Made by a program: the position numbers and the translations under genes. Shown here one piece after another: positions 10,623 to 22,986 of a stretch of DNA of 64,000 bases (positions within the stretch are counted from its first letter, which is position 1; each line of letters opens with the position of its first letter). The stretch lies in the NCBI GenBank assembly GCA_025677835.1, contig JAIXMR010000011.1:301192-365191 (forward strand), given 5' to 3'. The stretch is from Sporodiniella umbellata. Its lineage: Eukaryota; Mucoromycota; Mucoromycetes; Mucorales; Rhizopodaceae. The notes beneath the pieces are model-generated. The model was not told the origin of the DNA, searched no databases, and was given only the letters and a program-made list of their open reading frames with translations.

Positions 10623-12948
10623 ATGGTACATACATTTCTAATTCTGGACGGGCACCAGCAAGCTTTTTCTCACACCATTTCCCAAAATGATTCTTTGATT
10701 AAACCAGAAGGTAGAAAAAAGTTTTACCTGTTTGCCGTTTAATGAACAAATGTATAGAGCAGATTCCCCCTTACCCGCTGTGGAGTTGCATGGTACAAAG
10801 CTCCTTGGAATTTTGCCGCATAGGCTGGGAGTTTGGAAATGGATCGGTAAAAAAAAAAAAGAAATGAACCGAAAAAAGCTGTTTTTTTAGAAGAAAATAT
10901 TTGTATTTGGTATAGATTGGAGTATTGGTTACTGGAAATCAACCATTTTTATTAAACAACTTGAATCAAAAAGACTTGCGCAGCTTACAGCAGCAATTTT
11001 CTAATTTTCAACCTAGAGAAGAACATAAATCAGAGACTCTTCAGAACAGCATTGAGACATCTTTAAACAACTTCATGAATCATTCGATATCCAGTAAGCA
11101 AAAACGATGCCGCTTTGTAATATTAAGTATAGCAAAGAACAAACACACACAGCCCTTTGAGTAAAAAATCCAAAAAAAAATATACACAAAAATACACAAT
11201 TTGAAAAAAAAAAAGGGTATCACGAAACAGTAACGCCACATGCGTAGATTTCAAAACAATGAAAATGAGCCTAGTAAAGATTTTCGATCTATGCTCTACA
11301 AAGTGGCCGAAAAATTCCCAAAGTGAATATAGTTTAATAAAACAGATAAATGCATGAACTAACCCTGTTTTCTGTTAGTCTTGATCATATACAGGTGGAT
11401 GTGCTACGCTTGTTTTTGCATTCAAACCAACTTCCCGAAAACGTCTTGAACAAAGAAGTTTCAACCAAAATCACATTATCTGTGCATAATATACCCAATG
11501 GGCACAACGATCTGAGACGGGCAATGACAAGCTTAGCTCGAAGGTGGTATAACATTAGTATTTTAAATATATCGAATATACCAATGAAGGTATGGACATA
11601 TTGTTTGTTTCAAGCTACTTACTTTATCTTTATAGTCATCCGAACACACACAATCAACCACTGTTTCACTATATTATAAAATGAATGGGCATCATTTGAT
11701 TCATACGGACAAATCAGATACGAGCACTTTTATTCATGACCATAGTTACTCAAACCCAAAACAGCTAAATTTGGTTTATTTAAAGAGGAGTAGAAGAACA
11801 ATTGAGGGTAAGCCTCATATTTACTAAACGGGCGATGAGGGGAAGGCTTTTTTTTTTATTAACTACCCCTAATCAGATTCGGAGTGGTGTACGTGTAAAC
11901 ATGTTGTATCACCTGGAGATTTTCGAGATTTGCCTACAGAAGTGTATGTGGATATGACTATGAGAGGAAGCATATCATATCTTATGGCACAAGGAGCGTC
12001 TTCCGAATCAAAGTGGACTCATATACTGATGGCAGAAAAAAGTAAAACATAAAATTATTTTTTCGACAATTGCAGAGCCGATTGTTAACGTATACTGTAG
12101 ATATCTTGTATTTGTATTGTCTGAACAACCAGCTCCAATCCAGATTCTCAGCGTTAGTTGAAGACTCACAAGAATTGATTGAGGTGAAAGCAGAGGGGCA
12201 AAAGAAGAATAAAGTAACGACAGAGAATGCAATAAAGACACAACAGTTTATCGATACAATACTCAACCCTAATTTACATGTGGACATAAATAGCCTGATG
12301 GAAGCAACAAATAAAAACCCACACTATAGATCTGTTTCCATTAATCCAGCCCGATACACTTATCGTTTTCCTATTACCCCTAGCATGGTATGTGCTACTC
12401 CAATCAGTTTCCAGATTGCTACCGAACCAAAAAGAATCAAAACAGAAGATAGGAACGATTCGATCAAACCAGAGGAGAGCACACCTATCGTTGATACGGA
12501 GGTTGACCAAGCATGGAGTCAGGTTCGAAAGTATGAGGACATGACATTGCGCGAGAGAGAAGATGCTGCCCAAGGAATTCTTTTGGATACCAAACCATAT
12601 GTAAACGTAGGAACAAAAATCAACAGCAGCTTTAGGGGGCGCCGGAACGCACCCAAGCAAACTTTACAGCACGTTGTATCCAAGTATCCCGACCCTTCTT
12701 TAGCCACCCCTTATTTAGATGCGGTTCCTCCTACACTGGACGAGAAAGCCATTGAGGAAAAAGAAGCGCTTGAAAGACTAGGCAAGCCTGGAAGTTTGCT
12801 ATGGCTTTATTGGATGAATGAGAAAATCAGACAGAGAGAAGATCACCAAGAGGACATAGATATGGATATAGTATTAACGTACAAAAAGCCCAAAAAAGAA
12901 TTTGAAGGTAGAGTGGCTAAGCCTGGCGAAAAGGGTGAGACAACATAG
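10623..12948 (+). CDS. INTS13: Integrator complex subunit 13 / Asunder homologue
   Basis: Eight exons join to 630 residues: 10623-10710, 10758-10846, 10916-11160, 11248-11322, 11379-11589, 11636-11807, 11877-12041 and 12101-12948. Total 1893 nt, all GT-AG, with good branch sites (ACTAAC before 11379, TTAAC before 12101). Similarity to animal INTS13 as I remember it is spread along the protein: FLILDG at the N-terminus (vWA-like start), PLWSCMVQSSLEFCRI (animal SLWTCSVESSMEYCRI), then CRFVILSIAKN, HIQVDVLRLFLHS, a strikingly conserved ISNIPMK, and EWCTCKHVVSPGDF. A charged linker leads to GSLLWLYWMNEK near the C-terminus, where animal INTS13 binds the cleavage module. In animals INTS13 pairs with INTS14 in Integrator, which cleaves snRNAs and attenuates RNA polymerase II. 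Animal proteins are about 700 residues, so this is nearly full length. Function here is inferred. Confidence 0.75.
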
Positions 12949-14844
12949 ATCTCGGGACTGCAGTGTTTTTTTTCCCTCTTTTGTTGGAAATCCATATGAA
13001 AACGATGCTGTTTCTGTATAAACTAGAATTTCTTTTTGATTGTAGCACAATTTTGGCTTTTTTTCTTTTGTTGCTTTTACCAAAATTGGCGTGATCATGC
13101 GTTTATACAGTATGGTTTGGTGGTTCAATTTGAAGTTTTTGACATTTTATGTTACACTTATAACTCCGAGTAGTCCTTTTTAGTAAAAATTGTCAGACTA
13201 AAGGTTTTAACTCACTTTTTTTTTAATCAGTTCAGTTGCTGGGAAAGAACCTGTAAAAAAAATATAGACTGAAAGCCTATCAATGCAAAAAAAAAATAGC
13301 TGTTTAGTTTGTTCTCTTTTCTTTTTTCAGCCGGTGCATTAAAAAAAGACAGTAAGGAGTAGTAGGCTGACACTAATACCCGTTTTCAGTATGCTCAGAT
13401 GGCGTGGCTTCTGGGGCACATCCGTCTTCCGCATCAACCGGGCCTTTTTTACAGCCCAAACAATTACACTCGTTCTGACTCCACCTAAAAAAAAAAAAAA
13501 AGAGCGCCTTATCGTAATATTTTAAAGACTTTTTTTGGCAAATTTCTTGTTTTCAGCATTGAATTACTGTAGCCTTTGAATTAGTTGAGGTAGTAAAAAG
13601 TATGCAAATATAGTATAAATATGTGCTTTTACAACATAATTGTGTACAAACATAAAACAAAGAATAGAAACAAACAGAAAACCTTATTAAGTTAAAATAT
13701 CTTATGTATTTCGGTGTTACTAGCCGACTGAACGGTAGAGTGCTACTTGCTTTACCATTGGACACACGTATCATTTACTACAAAAGCCTAGTGTCAACTA
13801 AAAATAGAGCGGTTATCATCTGCTTAGTGTTAAAAAGTAATAATGCAAGATTGTTTCAAATAGATATTTGAAGTGTGTTATTAGATGTTTTACCTTCTTC
13901 CCAATTTTTTTCCGAGCTATTTTTTTAAGGAGAGTTACTAACCCTCAAGGATTGGTTGGCACTATCTTTTTAATATCCAATTAAGTGAGACACTGCCTTA
14001 TTTACTAGTATTAAACAGACATACAGTGGGAAGATCTGTCCCATTTCCAGATGTGCATAAAATAGAATTCTTTGGTGGAAAAAAGAAAACTCTATAAGCG
14101 GCTTTCTTCGAAGAAAAAAAAGGAGTATCATAACCAGCAAGAAGAAATCGTAGCTAAACAAGTTAGGTTAAGGCTCTAAATTGTGCATTAAACGTCCTTT
14201 TTTTTTCGTAACCAAGAACCTCGAACTCTACTCTGACAGCATTGAGTTGAATGATACTTTTTATTCAAATACCCTATTCTTCAGGCTTTTATATAGGAAC
14301 AAAGCAGATATACTAATAAAGCAGCTACTCTGTTTATCAAAAGCTACTAACTAGAAGATTTAGTAAGGCCAGGATCCTTTGGTTAGTTGGTATTAAATTC
14401 ACACATCCCCGCAGCTTCCCAAGGTTTGATTGTTGATATTTGTCTTACAGTGAAAGATGGGGATTCAGAAGAAGAAAAATATAGACAGTAGCTTTAAATA
14501 GAAAAACTTAAAGTCTAGTACATATCAATTGGAGAACATGGCTGAGGCAGGCAACTTTTTTGGGTGTCAAGTAGAAAACACATGCCTCACGCGATCATGG
14601 AACGCCAAAAGCACGAAAGCTTAACGGATGGCCTTTAGGGGGGGAAAAGCAGCGATGTGCTCCAAGATGCTTCTAAAATCGAGGCGAAAGGCAAAATAAG
14701 CGTGAAGTTCTCTTGCACAGTTTTTGACTTGCTGAGTTTGTGTAGTGTTTCCGAATATGGTAAATTTGGTTTTGAACAAAATTTTTCAATTTCGCGACAC
14801 TTTTAGTTTATTCCAAAAAGAAGCACTTTAATTCAGAATTTGCC
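12949..14844. other. Mostly non-coding stretch; holds one small Cys-rich exon on the minus strand
   Basis: Apart from the candidate exon at 13373-13484 no frame looks protein-like. About 14.4-14.75 kb is less AT-rich than its surroundings and contains a G-rich run (14638-14645); no RNA gene could be recognised there. The SWI3-like gene begins at 14845. Confidence 0.5.
13373..13484 (-). CDS. Possible last exon of a small cysteine-rich protein
   Basis: Read on the minus strand, the stretch after a poly-T tract plus AG acceptor (13485-13486) encodes WSQNECNCLGCKKGPVDAED followed by GCAPEATPSEHTENGY and a TAG stop at 13373-13375. Composition is strongly non-random (four Cys in a C-x-C-x2-C...C layout, acidic tail) compared with the surrounding AT-rich sequence. 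I could not place the upstream exon with confidence: an ATG at about 13555 starts a short Lys-rich frame, but the phases do not join cleanly. It may be a real small metal-binding protein, or the remnant of one. Confidence 0.35.
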
Positions 14845-16789
14845 ATGTCTATAGAAAGCAACTTGCACCTGAACAATTCCTTCAATTCTTCTGAATATTC
14901 TTTGAAAGACCTCTCGGCAATTAATGAAGCTGATGTAGTACTACACAACCCCGGAAAAGAGCCCATTGTAAGAGTAAGAGACATTGAAGCCGAGAGACCA
15001 CAGCAAGGAAGTCGACAGAGGAAAAACGAATTTGAGCCTTATTTAAATGGCGACATTACAAACATTTCTCAATTCACAACAGAAAACATAGAACATCCAA
15101 AGCAGACAAAAAGCACTGAGGATTCTGCCAATTTAAATGGTACACAGCACAACGCTGACCCATTGTCTTTTATTGTTTATTAAAACGACTTGTGCCGTAG
15201 GAGATATAGCAACTCTTTTAAAAAAAGAACCGTATAATTATCAACAAATACACTACCCAGAATGGTTTAACAGTTCAACAATTCATGACAACGAAGTCTT
15301 GGCTTTACCTGAATTTTTTGAAGGAGGTCCTTTGACACCCGACGATTACATAGAGTATCGAAATACAATCATTGAGCATCATAGATCGCATCCAGATTAT
15401 TATCTTACTGTAACTTCTTGCAAATCAAAGCTTCCACAGCTTGATTTAGTTACTGTAGTGAGAATTCACGGCTTTTTGGAATCAAACAAGTTGATCAATA
15501 ATGCTGTAATTCTATACAACACAAAATACCGTTTTCTTATTCATACTTTTTAGACTGATCCGCGTAGAAAAGTGTTCGACCCTTGTATTGAAGTCAGTCC
15601 TGAAGCACAAATTTCTCCTCACTCTCAAAGAGATTATCGTGATATCAGCAAAGGTGATCTGCAGTATTTAAGAAACCTCGTTTACGACGCCTCAGCAACA
15701 CAAAATGTGAGAAAGCTATGGGACATTTCTGTTGAAGATCCTTTAAACGCAGACAACCGAAAGAAATACGATTGCAGCACATGTTATGTTGATTGTAATG
15801 AAATTAGATATCAATCGCTAAAATTCAAAGGCATTCAACTTTGTATCGATTGCTTTTTAGAAGGAAAGTTTTCAGCAGCACTATCAAGCGGTGACTTTCT
15901 TCGTGTAGACGAGGCATCTAATGACTTAAATACGGAAGAAGAATGGTCAGATATGGAGGTTTTAAAACTTTTGGAGGGTGTAGAGAAATTTGACGACGAT
16001 TGGTTACTTATATCTGAACACGTTGGTAGCAGAACAAAGGAACAATGCATCACTAAATTCTTGCAACTGCCTATTAACGATGAGTTCCTATCCACTCGCC
16101 CTACAGAAACTGAACTGGAAGAAATACCATTCGGCACTACGGAAAATCCAGTAATGACTATCATTTCGTTTTTATCAGGGCACGTCAATAGCGGTGTTGC
16201 TTCTGCTGCCGCAAAGTCTGCTCTAAAAGTTTTATTGGAGTCTGGTGAAGACAACACACCTGATGTGAACGACGAAAATACCGAATCTCGACCTATGGGT
16301 GGTGTTTCAAGTACTGAGACTGCAACTGATGAAGATAACTCGCTCGAAAGTATAAGCAAAAAAAGAGACGCTGAAAGTATTTTAGCAGAAAGCAATACAC
16401 AAACAGAAGAAACCGGTGATGAGAAGATATCCCCCAAAAGGACCAAACTACAAGAAAACGTAGGTGCTTTTTCCAAAGAAACCATGGTAAAGGCTTCCAA
16501 CGTTGCTTTAAAAGGCGCTGTAGAAACATCCAGAAAGCTAGCAAGTTACGAAAATGAAGAAATTCAACATTGGGCTAGGCTGGCTGTCAAAACAACCATT
16601 GAAAAGCTTTCTTTAAAGCTTCAACAATACGATGCATTAGAAACTTCTTTAGAAAATGAGCACGAGGAGATGGAAAAACAAGCAGCTGTCTTAGCAAGCT
16701 CTATTGAGACTTTAGTATCCCAATATCATCCAGAACTTCAAAGCGATCAGCCTTTACACAATAACTTTAATATACCACAAACACAATAA
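14845..16789 (+). CDS. SWI3/RSC8/SMARCC-type chromatin remodelling subunit
   Basis: Core scaffold subunit of SWI/SNF or RSC complexes in the nucleus. Three exons (14845-15139, 15201-15505, 15554-16789) give 611 residues. Order of domains: polar N-terminus (1-98); SWIRM domain (about 105-208) with YPEWFN, LPEFFEG, YIEYRNTII, VVRIHGFLESNKLIN and DPRRKVFDP; a ZZ-type zinc segment (about 268-300) with C-x2-C and C-x2-C pairs (YDCSTC, LCIDCF); SANT domain (about 327-373) with EEEWSDMEVLKLLEGVEKF, DDWLLISEHVGSRTKEQC; low-complexity acidic linker; C-terminal Leu/Glu-rich coiled coil (about 545-590). That order matches fungal Swi3/Rsc8/Ssr1-Ssr2. Which of the two paralogous complexes it serves cannot be decided. 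An AATAAA overlaps the TAA stop. Confidence 0.9.
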
Positions 16790-18164
16790 AATACTAGATC
16801 TTATTTGATTCTTGAAAAAAAATCAAAAAGAAAACAGGGCATAGGTAAAACTCGCCTATTGTTTTGTCGTCTTTTTTCTTATAGCTTAAGCGATAGGATA
16901 AGTAATAAAAAATAAGCAAAGTAGCTTGGTTTTATATGTTAAAGATAGATTGGTACAGCTTTTTATAACTGCCAAAAGGCAAAAATTCTGTCACCCCAAT
17001 CTAATAGAGATTCTAATAGCTTGAGTATAGTCGAAAGGCATTTATCAGAAAGATTGATTCGGTATAGTGCAACCTATCGGAATATGCCGATAATAGAAGA
17101 AAAGGCCATAGATATCAGTTGATTTCTTTTGCGTAACAAGCTCATCGCTAAGTTTGGTTATGTGAAGAACTTATTTTTATTAAAAAAAGATCAATATAGT
17201 AGTATAGATACTTTTTTTATAGGTTCTTTAGCTAGTATCCCGCCAAATCGTCTATTTTCTTCATAACAAATTAGGTTCTCACATAAACACAGCATCAATA
17301 CTACCATCTCAAATAGAAAACAGCTAAAATGATTACCAAAGAGCTGCTACAAAAGCGTAAGGCATAAGAGGCGAAGCATAGTAGTTATTATCGAATGTAG
17401 AGCATACGCAAGCTGAACTCAAACGGTGTGAATAAATAAGATTTCTGATCGTCACTTGTGTATAATAAAAAAGGAAACATAGAAACTGCAACCGAAGCGC
17501 AAGTGCGTATTTATGTCTACAAGAATCACACAGTTGACCGATCTTGAAAAGATTTTAATATAGAATCCCTTTAACTTTAGTATAGCTCTTATGTCTCAAC
17601 TTCTTAGTTTTATTATCTGGTAGAAAACTTCTCAGCCCAGGTCCTCAGTTCTGGCAAGTTTTGCTAAATGTGGTAGTTGTGCTTCTAATTTTGTATAAAC
17701 AACCGGATTTTGTTTCGGCACTCTTCTAGTTATCTTTTGTTGTCTAGCGTTTTAAATTAACCACTGTAATCTAGTCGGTTTTTGTTTTCTATAGCTATAC
17801 TCTTTTTTGTCTTCATTCTTTTTTTTTGTTATCAAAGTTTAGTTAGTTGTCAACAAAGTACAATTGTTAAGCACAACTTTTGTATTCGCAACTTTAATTT
17901 TTTGAATACCAGGAACCAATATATTATGTTCTATAGTTTGACTCAATAATTGTAAGCGTCACCTACCTTATTACTATTTAATGCAATTGAGAAAAGCTCA
18001 AAATTCTAACGCAAACACTTGCTTTTTCAATAATCAGTATTGGACACGGCCTATTAATTAAAACCATCCTCATACTGTATATAAGCCACTAACTCTGTAA
18101 AAAAATTAAACACCCGCTCAACATAAAACTGAATTTTTTTTAGTTTCTAACTTCTTGAACAAAA
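16790..18164. other. Non-coding stretch before the LeuRS gene
   Basis: No supported gene on either strand. The sequence is AT-rich without obvious repeats; pyrimidine-rich tracts increase towards 17.7-18.1 kb, probably part of the LeuRS promoter. Confidence 0.55.
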
Positions 18165-21100
18165 ATGTCAACAGAAGCACCTAAAGTAAAGCTTTTAAAA
18201 TGAGCGCATTTTCTTTGATGACTAACTTTTAAATAACAAAAGACAGCTAAACGTGACACTCTTCGTGAGTTTGAAGGCAAAGCACGAGCTCTTTGGGAAA
18301 GCGAAAAGGCTTTTGAAGTCAACGCCCCCACCATTGAGGAGCATTCCAATTATGACGACCTTCACAAGACTCACCCTAAATACATGGCATGCATGCCCTA
18401 TCCTTACATGAACGGTCGTCTTCATTTGGGGCACGCTTTCACTTTCTCCAAGGTTGACTTTTGCATCGGTTACGAACGCATGAAGGGAAAGAGAGCCTTA
18501 CTTCCTCAAGGCTTTCACTGTACTGGTATGCCTATTAAGGTAAGCTATTATACAATTGGTCTTGCTCTTGGTTTTAAGCTTTAGTATTGTGACATTTAGA
18601 CTTGTGCTGACAAACTCGCCCGTGAAATTGAATTATTTGGCAAAAACTTTGAAAAATACGATGCAGAAAAAGAAGTCGAGAAGAAAACCGAAAACAAAAA
18701 CGTCAAGAGCAAGGTTGCTGCAAAGACAGGCAATGTTACCTACCAGTTCCAAATCATGCTTTCTTTGGGCATTCCAGTCACAGAAATCCACAAGTTTGCC
18801 GACCCTAATTATTGGACTGAATTCTTCCCTCCTCAGACTATTAGCGATATGACTGCCTTTGGTGCTAAAGTGGATTGGAGACGTTCTTTCATTACCACCG
18901 ATGCTAACCCTTACTACGACGCTTTTGTGCGTTGGCAAATGAGAAAACTAAGAGAGTTACAAAAAATCAAATTCGGTGAACGCTATACTATTTACTCTAT
19001 CACTGACAAACAACCTTGTATGGATCACGATCGTGCTTCTGGAGAAGGCTTGGGTCCTCAAGAATACACCGGTATTAAAATGGAAGTCCTTGACTGGTCC
19101 GATGCTGCCAAAGAAGCATTGACTGCCAGTAACGATATTCTCAAAGGAAAGAAAATTTACTTGGTAGCTGCCACACTTAGACCCGAAACTATGTATGGTC
19201 AAACCAACTGCTTTGTTGGTACAGAGATTAAATACGGAGTTTACAAAGTAAATGATAACGAAGCTTTTGTTATCACTGAACGTGCTGCTCGTAACATGGC
19301 TTACCAAAAAATCTTTGACAAGCAAGATATTGAAAAGCTGGCTGAAATTGATGGTAAAGCTATTGTAGGTACAAAGATCAATGCCCCCTTGAGTCAGTAC
19401 CCCTCTGTATATGTGCTTCCTATGGAGAACGTATTAGCAACTAAAGGAACCGGTGTTGTCACGTCTGTTCCTTCTGACTCTCCTGACGATTTTGCTGCAT
19501 TAAACGATCTTAAGAAGAAGCCTGAATACTATAACATCAAAGCCGAATGGGCTTCTTTTGAACCTGTTCCTCTTATTGAAACACCTACTTACGGAAACCT
19601 CATCGCTCCTAGACTTTGCGAAATCAAAAAAATCAACTCGCAAAAAGATCGAATTCAACTCGCTGAAGCCAAGGCAATTGCTTATAAGGAAGCCTTCTAT
19701 CAAGGTGTTATGTGTGTTGGTGAGTTTTCCGGAATGAAGGTACAGGATGCCAAAAACAAAGTCAGAGATCAATTGATCAACGACAAATTGGCTTTTGTAT
19801 ACAACGAACCTGAAGGAGTTGTCATGTCTCGCTCTGGGGATGAGTGCGTTGTTGCCCTGATGGATCAATGGTATCTCGATTACGGAGAGGAAGAATGGAA
19901 GATCAAGACAAAGAAGTGCTTGTCTCAAATGAACACTTTCAGCAATGAAACTCGCAACCACTTCGAACAGGTATTAGACTGGCTCAACAAATGGGCTTGT
20001 GCTCGCAGCTTTGGACTTGGAACTAAGTTGCCTTGGGACGAACAATTCTTGGTTGAATCTCTTTCTGATTCCACTATTTATATGGCTTATTACACTGTTG
20101 CTCACTTTTTGCACAAGGATTTGAGAGGTAACGATGTTGGCCCTGCTGGCATTAAGGCTGATCAGATGACTGATGGTGTTTGGAACTATATCTTCAGACT
20201 TGGCGAGTACCCCGCTGACTGCGGTGTTCCCCAAGCCACTTTGGATACTTTGAAGCGTGAATACGAGTATTTCTATCCATTGGATGTCCGTGCTTCTGGC
20301 AAAGATCTTATCCCCAACCACTTAACGTTTTTCCTTTACAACCACACAGCCATTTTCCCTGAGGACAAGTGGCCTCAAGGTGTACGTTCAAACGGTCACT
20401 TGTTACTTGATTCCAAAAAGATGTCTAAGAGTACTGGTAACTTCATGACTATGAGCGACGCCATTATCAAGTACGGCGCTGATGCCACTCGTTTTGCTCT
20501 TGCTGACGCTGGTGACTCTGGTGAGGATGCTAATTTTGAAGATTCCACCGCCAACGCTGCTATCTTGCGTCTCCACACTCTCTTGGAATGGACTGAAGAG
20601 CAGCTTGCTAAGGCCAATACTCTTCGTACCGGAGAATTGAACTTCTTTGACAAGATCTTCGAAAACGAGATGAACAAGCTCATTGTTTTATCTGAAGCTG
20701 CTTTCGATGCCACTTATTATCGCGAAGTTCTCAAGAATGGCTGCTATGAATTCCAAGCTGCTAGAGATGCTTATCAAGTTGCATCTACTGATGTTGGTAT
20801 GCATAAAGATCTCATTATGCGCTATATAGAAAACCAAACCCTCCTTTTGTCTCCTATTACTCCTCACTGGTCTGAACACGTATGGGGAACAATCCTGAAA
20901 AAAGAAGGCTTAGTCATCAACGCACCTTTCCCCAAGCCCACTGCACCTGTAGACGAAACACTTGAGGCTGAAACTCGTTATATTCGTAAGACTACAAAAG
21001 CTGTGCGTGACGCTGAGCTTAACTTGATCAAAAAGAAAAAGAAAGGAAAGGCTGCTGAAGCTGAATACAAGCCAAGTGAAGACAAGTCACTTAAGATTTT

Positions 21101-21482
21101 CGTTGCTACAAAGTTCCCTGAGTGGCAAGAAGCTAGTTTGAACGTGATGAGAGCTAACTATGCTGACGGCAAATTTGATGATGTCAAGATCCGTCAAGAG
21201 CTTGGTGCCCAAGGAATGTTGAAAGACAAAAAAATAATGCCTTTCATTCAAGAACAAAAGAAGCTTATTGAAAAAGAGGGACCCGATGCATTCAATCGTG
21301 CTTTGATCTTCAATGAAGTCGAAACCCTTGAAAAAGCTGTGGACGAACTTAAGCGAGCCCTTGGATTCCACACCATTTCAATTTTCGGCCACGATCAATG
21401 GCCTGAAGAGCATCTCAAGACCGCCGAAAACTCCATCCCTGGCGTTCCTTCTTTCAGTTTCAAAAATGAAGCTAAACAATAA
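18165..21482 (+). CDS. CDC60: Cytosolic leucyl-tRNA synthetase
   Basis: Charges tRNA-Leu with leucine in the cytosol. Three exons: a 21-nt first coding exon (18165-18185), 18243-18539 and 18600-21482, giving 1066 residues, the usual size for the eukaryotic/archaeal-type enzyme. The class I HIGH motif is HLGH (residues 68-71, context PYPYMNGRLHLGHAF). The KMSKS loop is at residues 713-717 (DSKKMSKSTGNFM). The CP1 editing domain lies between them, with LRPETMYGQTN and GTGVVTSVPSDSPDD as its recognisable blocks. The long C-terminal extension is Lys/Glu-rich, as in other cytosolic LeuRS. The coding sequence is richer in C-ending codons (GCC, AAC, ATC) than its neighbours, as expected for a highly expressed gene. 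AATAAA overlaps the stop codon. No mitochondrial presequence is seen. Confidence 0.95.
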
Positions 21483-21693
21483 ATCTTTACATTAGACTTT
21501 GAAACAGCATGAAACAGTCTATACTTTTCTTTATTCAATATATTAAGGAGCATAGATATAAGGTCAAAGACACCTTTTAATCAAACAAAATAAAGGGAAA
21601 ACACCCAATGCTTTAGGTTTTTTTTAAAAAAAAAAGAAGTTTAATAGCGTATAAAAGAAATGAGTGAAATGGTCCAAAGCGTCTGAACTTTCT

Positions 21694-22756
21694 TTAGTTA
21701 TATCGATAATCCCTGGCAGTATGATTTGGTTGGTAGTCCCCTGAAAAAAACTCTTTGTCGTGTTGATGCATGAAGGCTAAAAAGTCTTCAAATCTACTCT
21801 TTAGCTCGTTTTGTGTTTCAGTATCGAAGCTTGTTTGGCTCATTAGGCTTGGTATTTCAACTAGTAAACTGTAAATGCTCTATTGCAATATATATACTTG
21901 CGTATATGTTCATATCAATGTATACCAAATAAGCGAAGTAAATGTTCTGCACCGTAGACGCTACTTGGAGTTTTATCTGTGCATACTTCATGGTATTGCT
22001 GGTATTCGTTTCGATAGAGAAGTAGAGTACTCAAAGTTTTATTAAAGTACAACCTTATTCCTCTCATAAACTCGTTTAAAATGTCGTCTTTCCTAGTAAA
22101 CTCTGAGCAAAGCTGTCATGATTTTCTTTTGTAATCTGTTCATACACTGAATGCTGCTCCTGGTAATCTTCTAATATTTTATCGACTGTGCACTCGCTTG
22201 GAATTGTCAAAATGAGTCTGTTTTTCGTAATGTTTTCCCAATCGTCTACGAGAATTCCCTTTAGTGACTCAGGCATTGTAAGCTTGAAATCTATTTTTTT
22301 AATGTCGTCATCTAATCGTTGTCTATCTATATCAGAGTCTCTATATCTTTTTCGGCTTTTTGATTCTACTGGATCTCTTGTCGTACTTCTAGAAGTTTTT
22401 GACCTTGCATTAATTTCCTGTAATTGTTTTTGTTTTTGGCGATTGTTTTCGGTATATTTCATAACTCTGTCTTCTGTAACCCACTCATCCCAACTATGAA
22501 CGTGTTTAAACAAAGAAATTTTGAAATTTACTCACGTTTGCTTCCATCCCTTGTAGTGTACAAAGTACATTTCAATCTCTTGATCGTTATCTTCCTTTTT
22601 CGCCCTTTTGATGATCTATTGGATAGTCAACAATTAGGGTTTTTTCTTTCTTTCTTTTTGAGCGAACAGTACCTTTGCCTCATAAATAAAGGGGCCGTGG
22701 TAGCATAGCACTTTTTCATCCTGATCAAAGTCAAATTCCTTTTGGTCTTTCACCAT
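21694..22756 (-). CDS. EAF3: EAF3/MRG15 chromodomain-MRG protein
   Basis: Shared subunit of the NuA4 acetyltransferase and Rpd3S-type deacetylase complexes, which reads H3K36 methylation. Five exons (22673-22756, 22536-22615, 22146-22493, 21926-22092, 21694-21860) join to 281 residues. N-terminal chromo barrel: DEKVLCYHGPFIYEAK then MYFVHYKGWKQTWDEWV (residues about 13-65). A basic linker leads to the MRG domain (about 120-275) with ILEDY, FMRGIRLYFNKTLSTLLLY, SSVYGAEHLLRLFVEIP. The ends fit: the last exon includes FLAFMHQHDKEFF and DYQPNHTARDYRYN before the stop. The ATG at 22756 was chosen because it starts just before the chromo barrel; an in-frame ATG lies about 60 nt upstream, so the N-terminus could be longer. 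Yeast Eaf3 is about 400 residues; this is nearer the size of MRG15/Alp13. Confidence 0.88.
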
Positions 22757-22854
22757 CTCAATTAGCGTTTTGTGTTGGAAGTTGCTTCTTTCCAAGAAGA
22801 AAAGTGACTTTATTTTTTCCATATTTGGAATTTTGAACGTACAGTGCCTCCACC

Positions 22855-22986
22855 CCAAAGCTCGCTTTCATCTCCGACCAATTCTCGCCCAAAGCTCGCT
22901 TAAATGTCATTCAATTTTTGTGTTTGATCTAAAGACAAACTAAAGTGATTCTTTATTGATACGTTTTTAAAAAAGCGAGCTTTGAG
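22855..22986. promoter_or_regulatory. Threefold AAAGCTCGCTT element upstream of EAF3
   Basis: AAAGCTCGCTT occurs at about 22857-22867 and 22891-22901, each preceded by CCC, and once inverted (AAGCGAGCTTT) at about 22973-22983. They lie about 100-230 nt upstream of the EAF3 start. Three copies of an 11-mer containing CG in AT-rich DNA suggests a regulator site, but no factor can be named. Confidence 0.4.

Noticed and set aside
11094..11132. A 39-nt intron in exon 3 of the INTS13-like gene
   Set aside because: It is in frame and stop-free, and reading through keeps CRFVILSIAKN, which matches a conserved INTS13 block.
11350..11679. Start of a separate gene (MHELTLFSVS..., resembling a Mediator MED18 N-terminus)
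   Set aside because: ACTAACCCTGTTTTCTGTTAG is a textbook branch site plus acceptor, so the first ten codons are intron; the remainder joins the INTS13-like gene in frame.
14396..14760. Structured RNA gene in the less AT-rich spacer before the SWI3 gene
   Set aside because: No tRNA, 5S or snRNA box could be recognised; base composition alone is not enough.
15835..16500. 221-codon minus-strand open frame
   Set aside because: Shadow of the SWI3-like coding sequence on the other strand.
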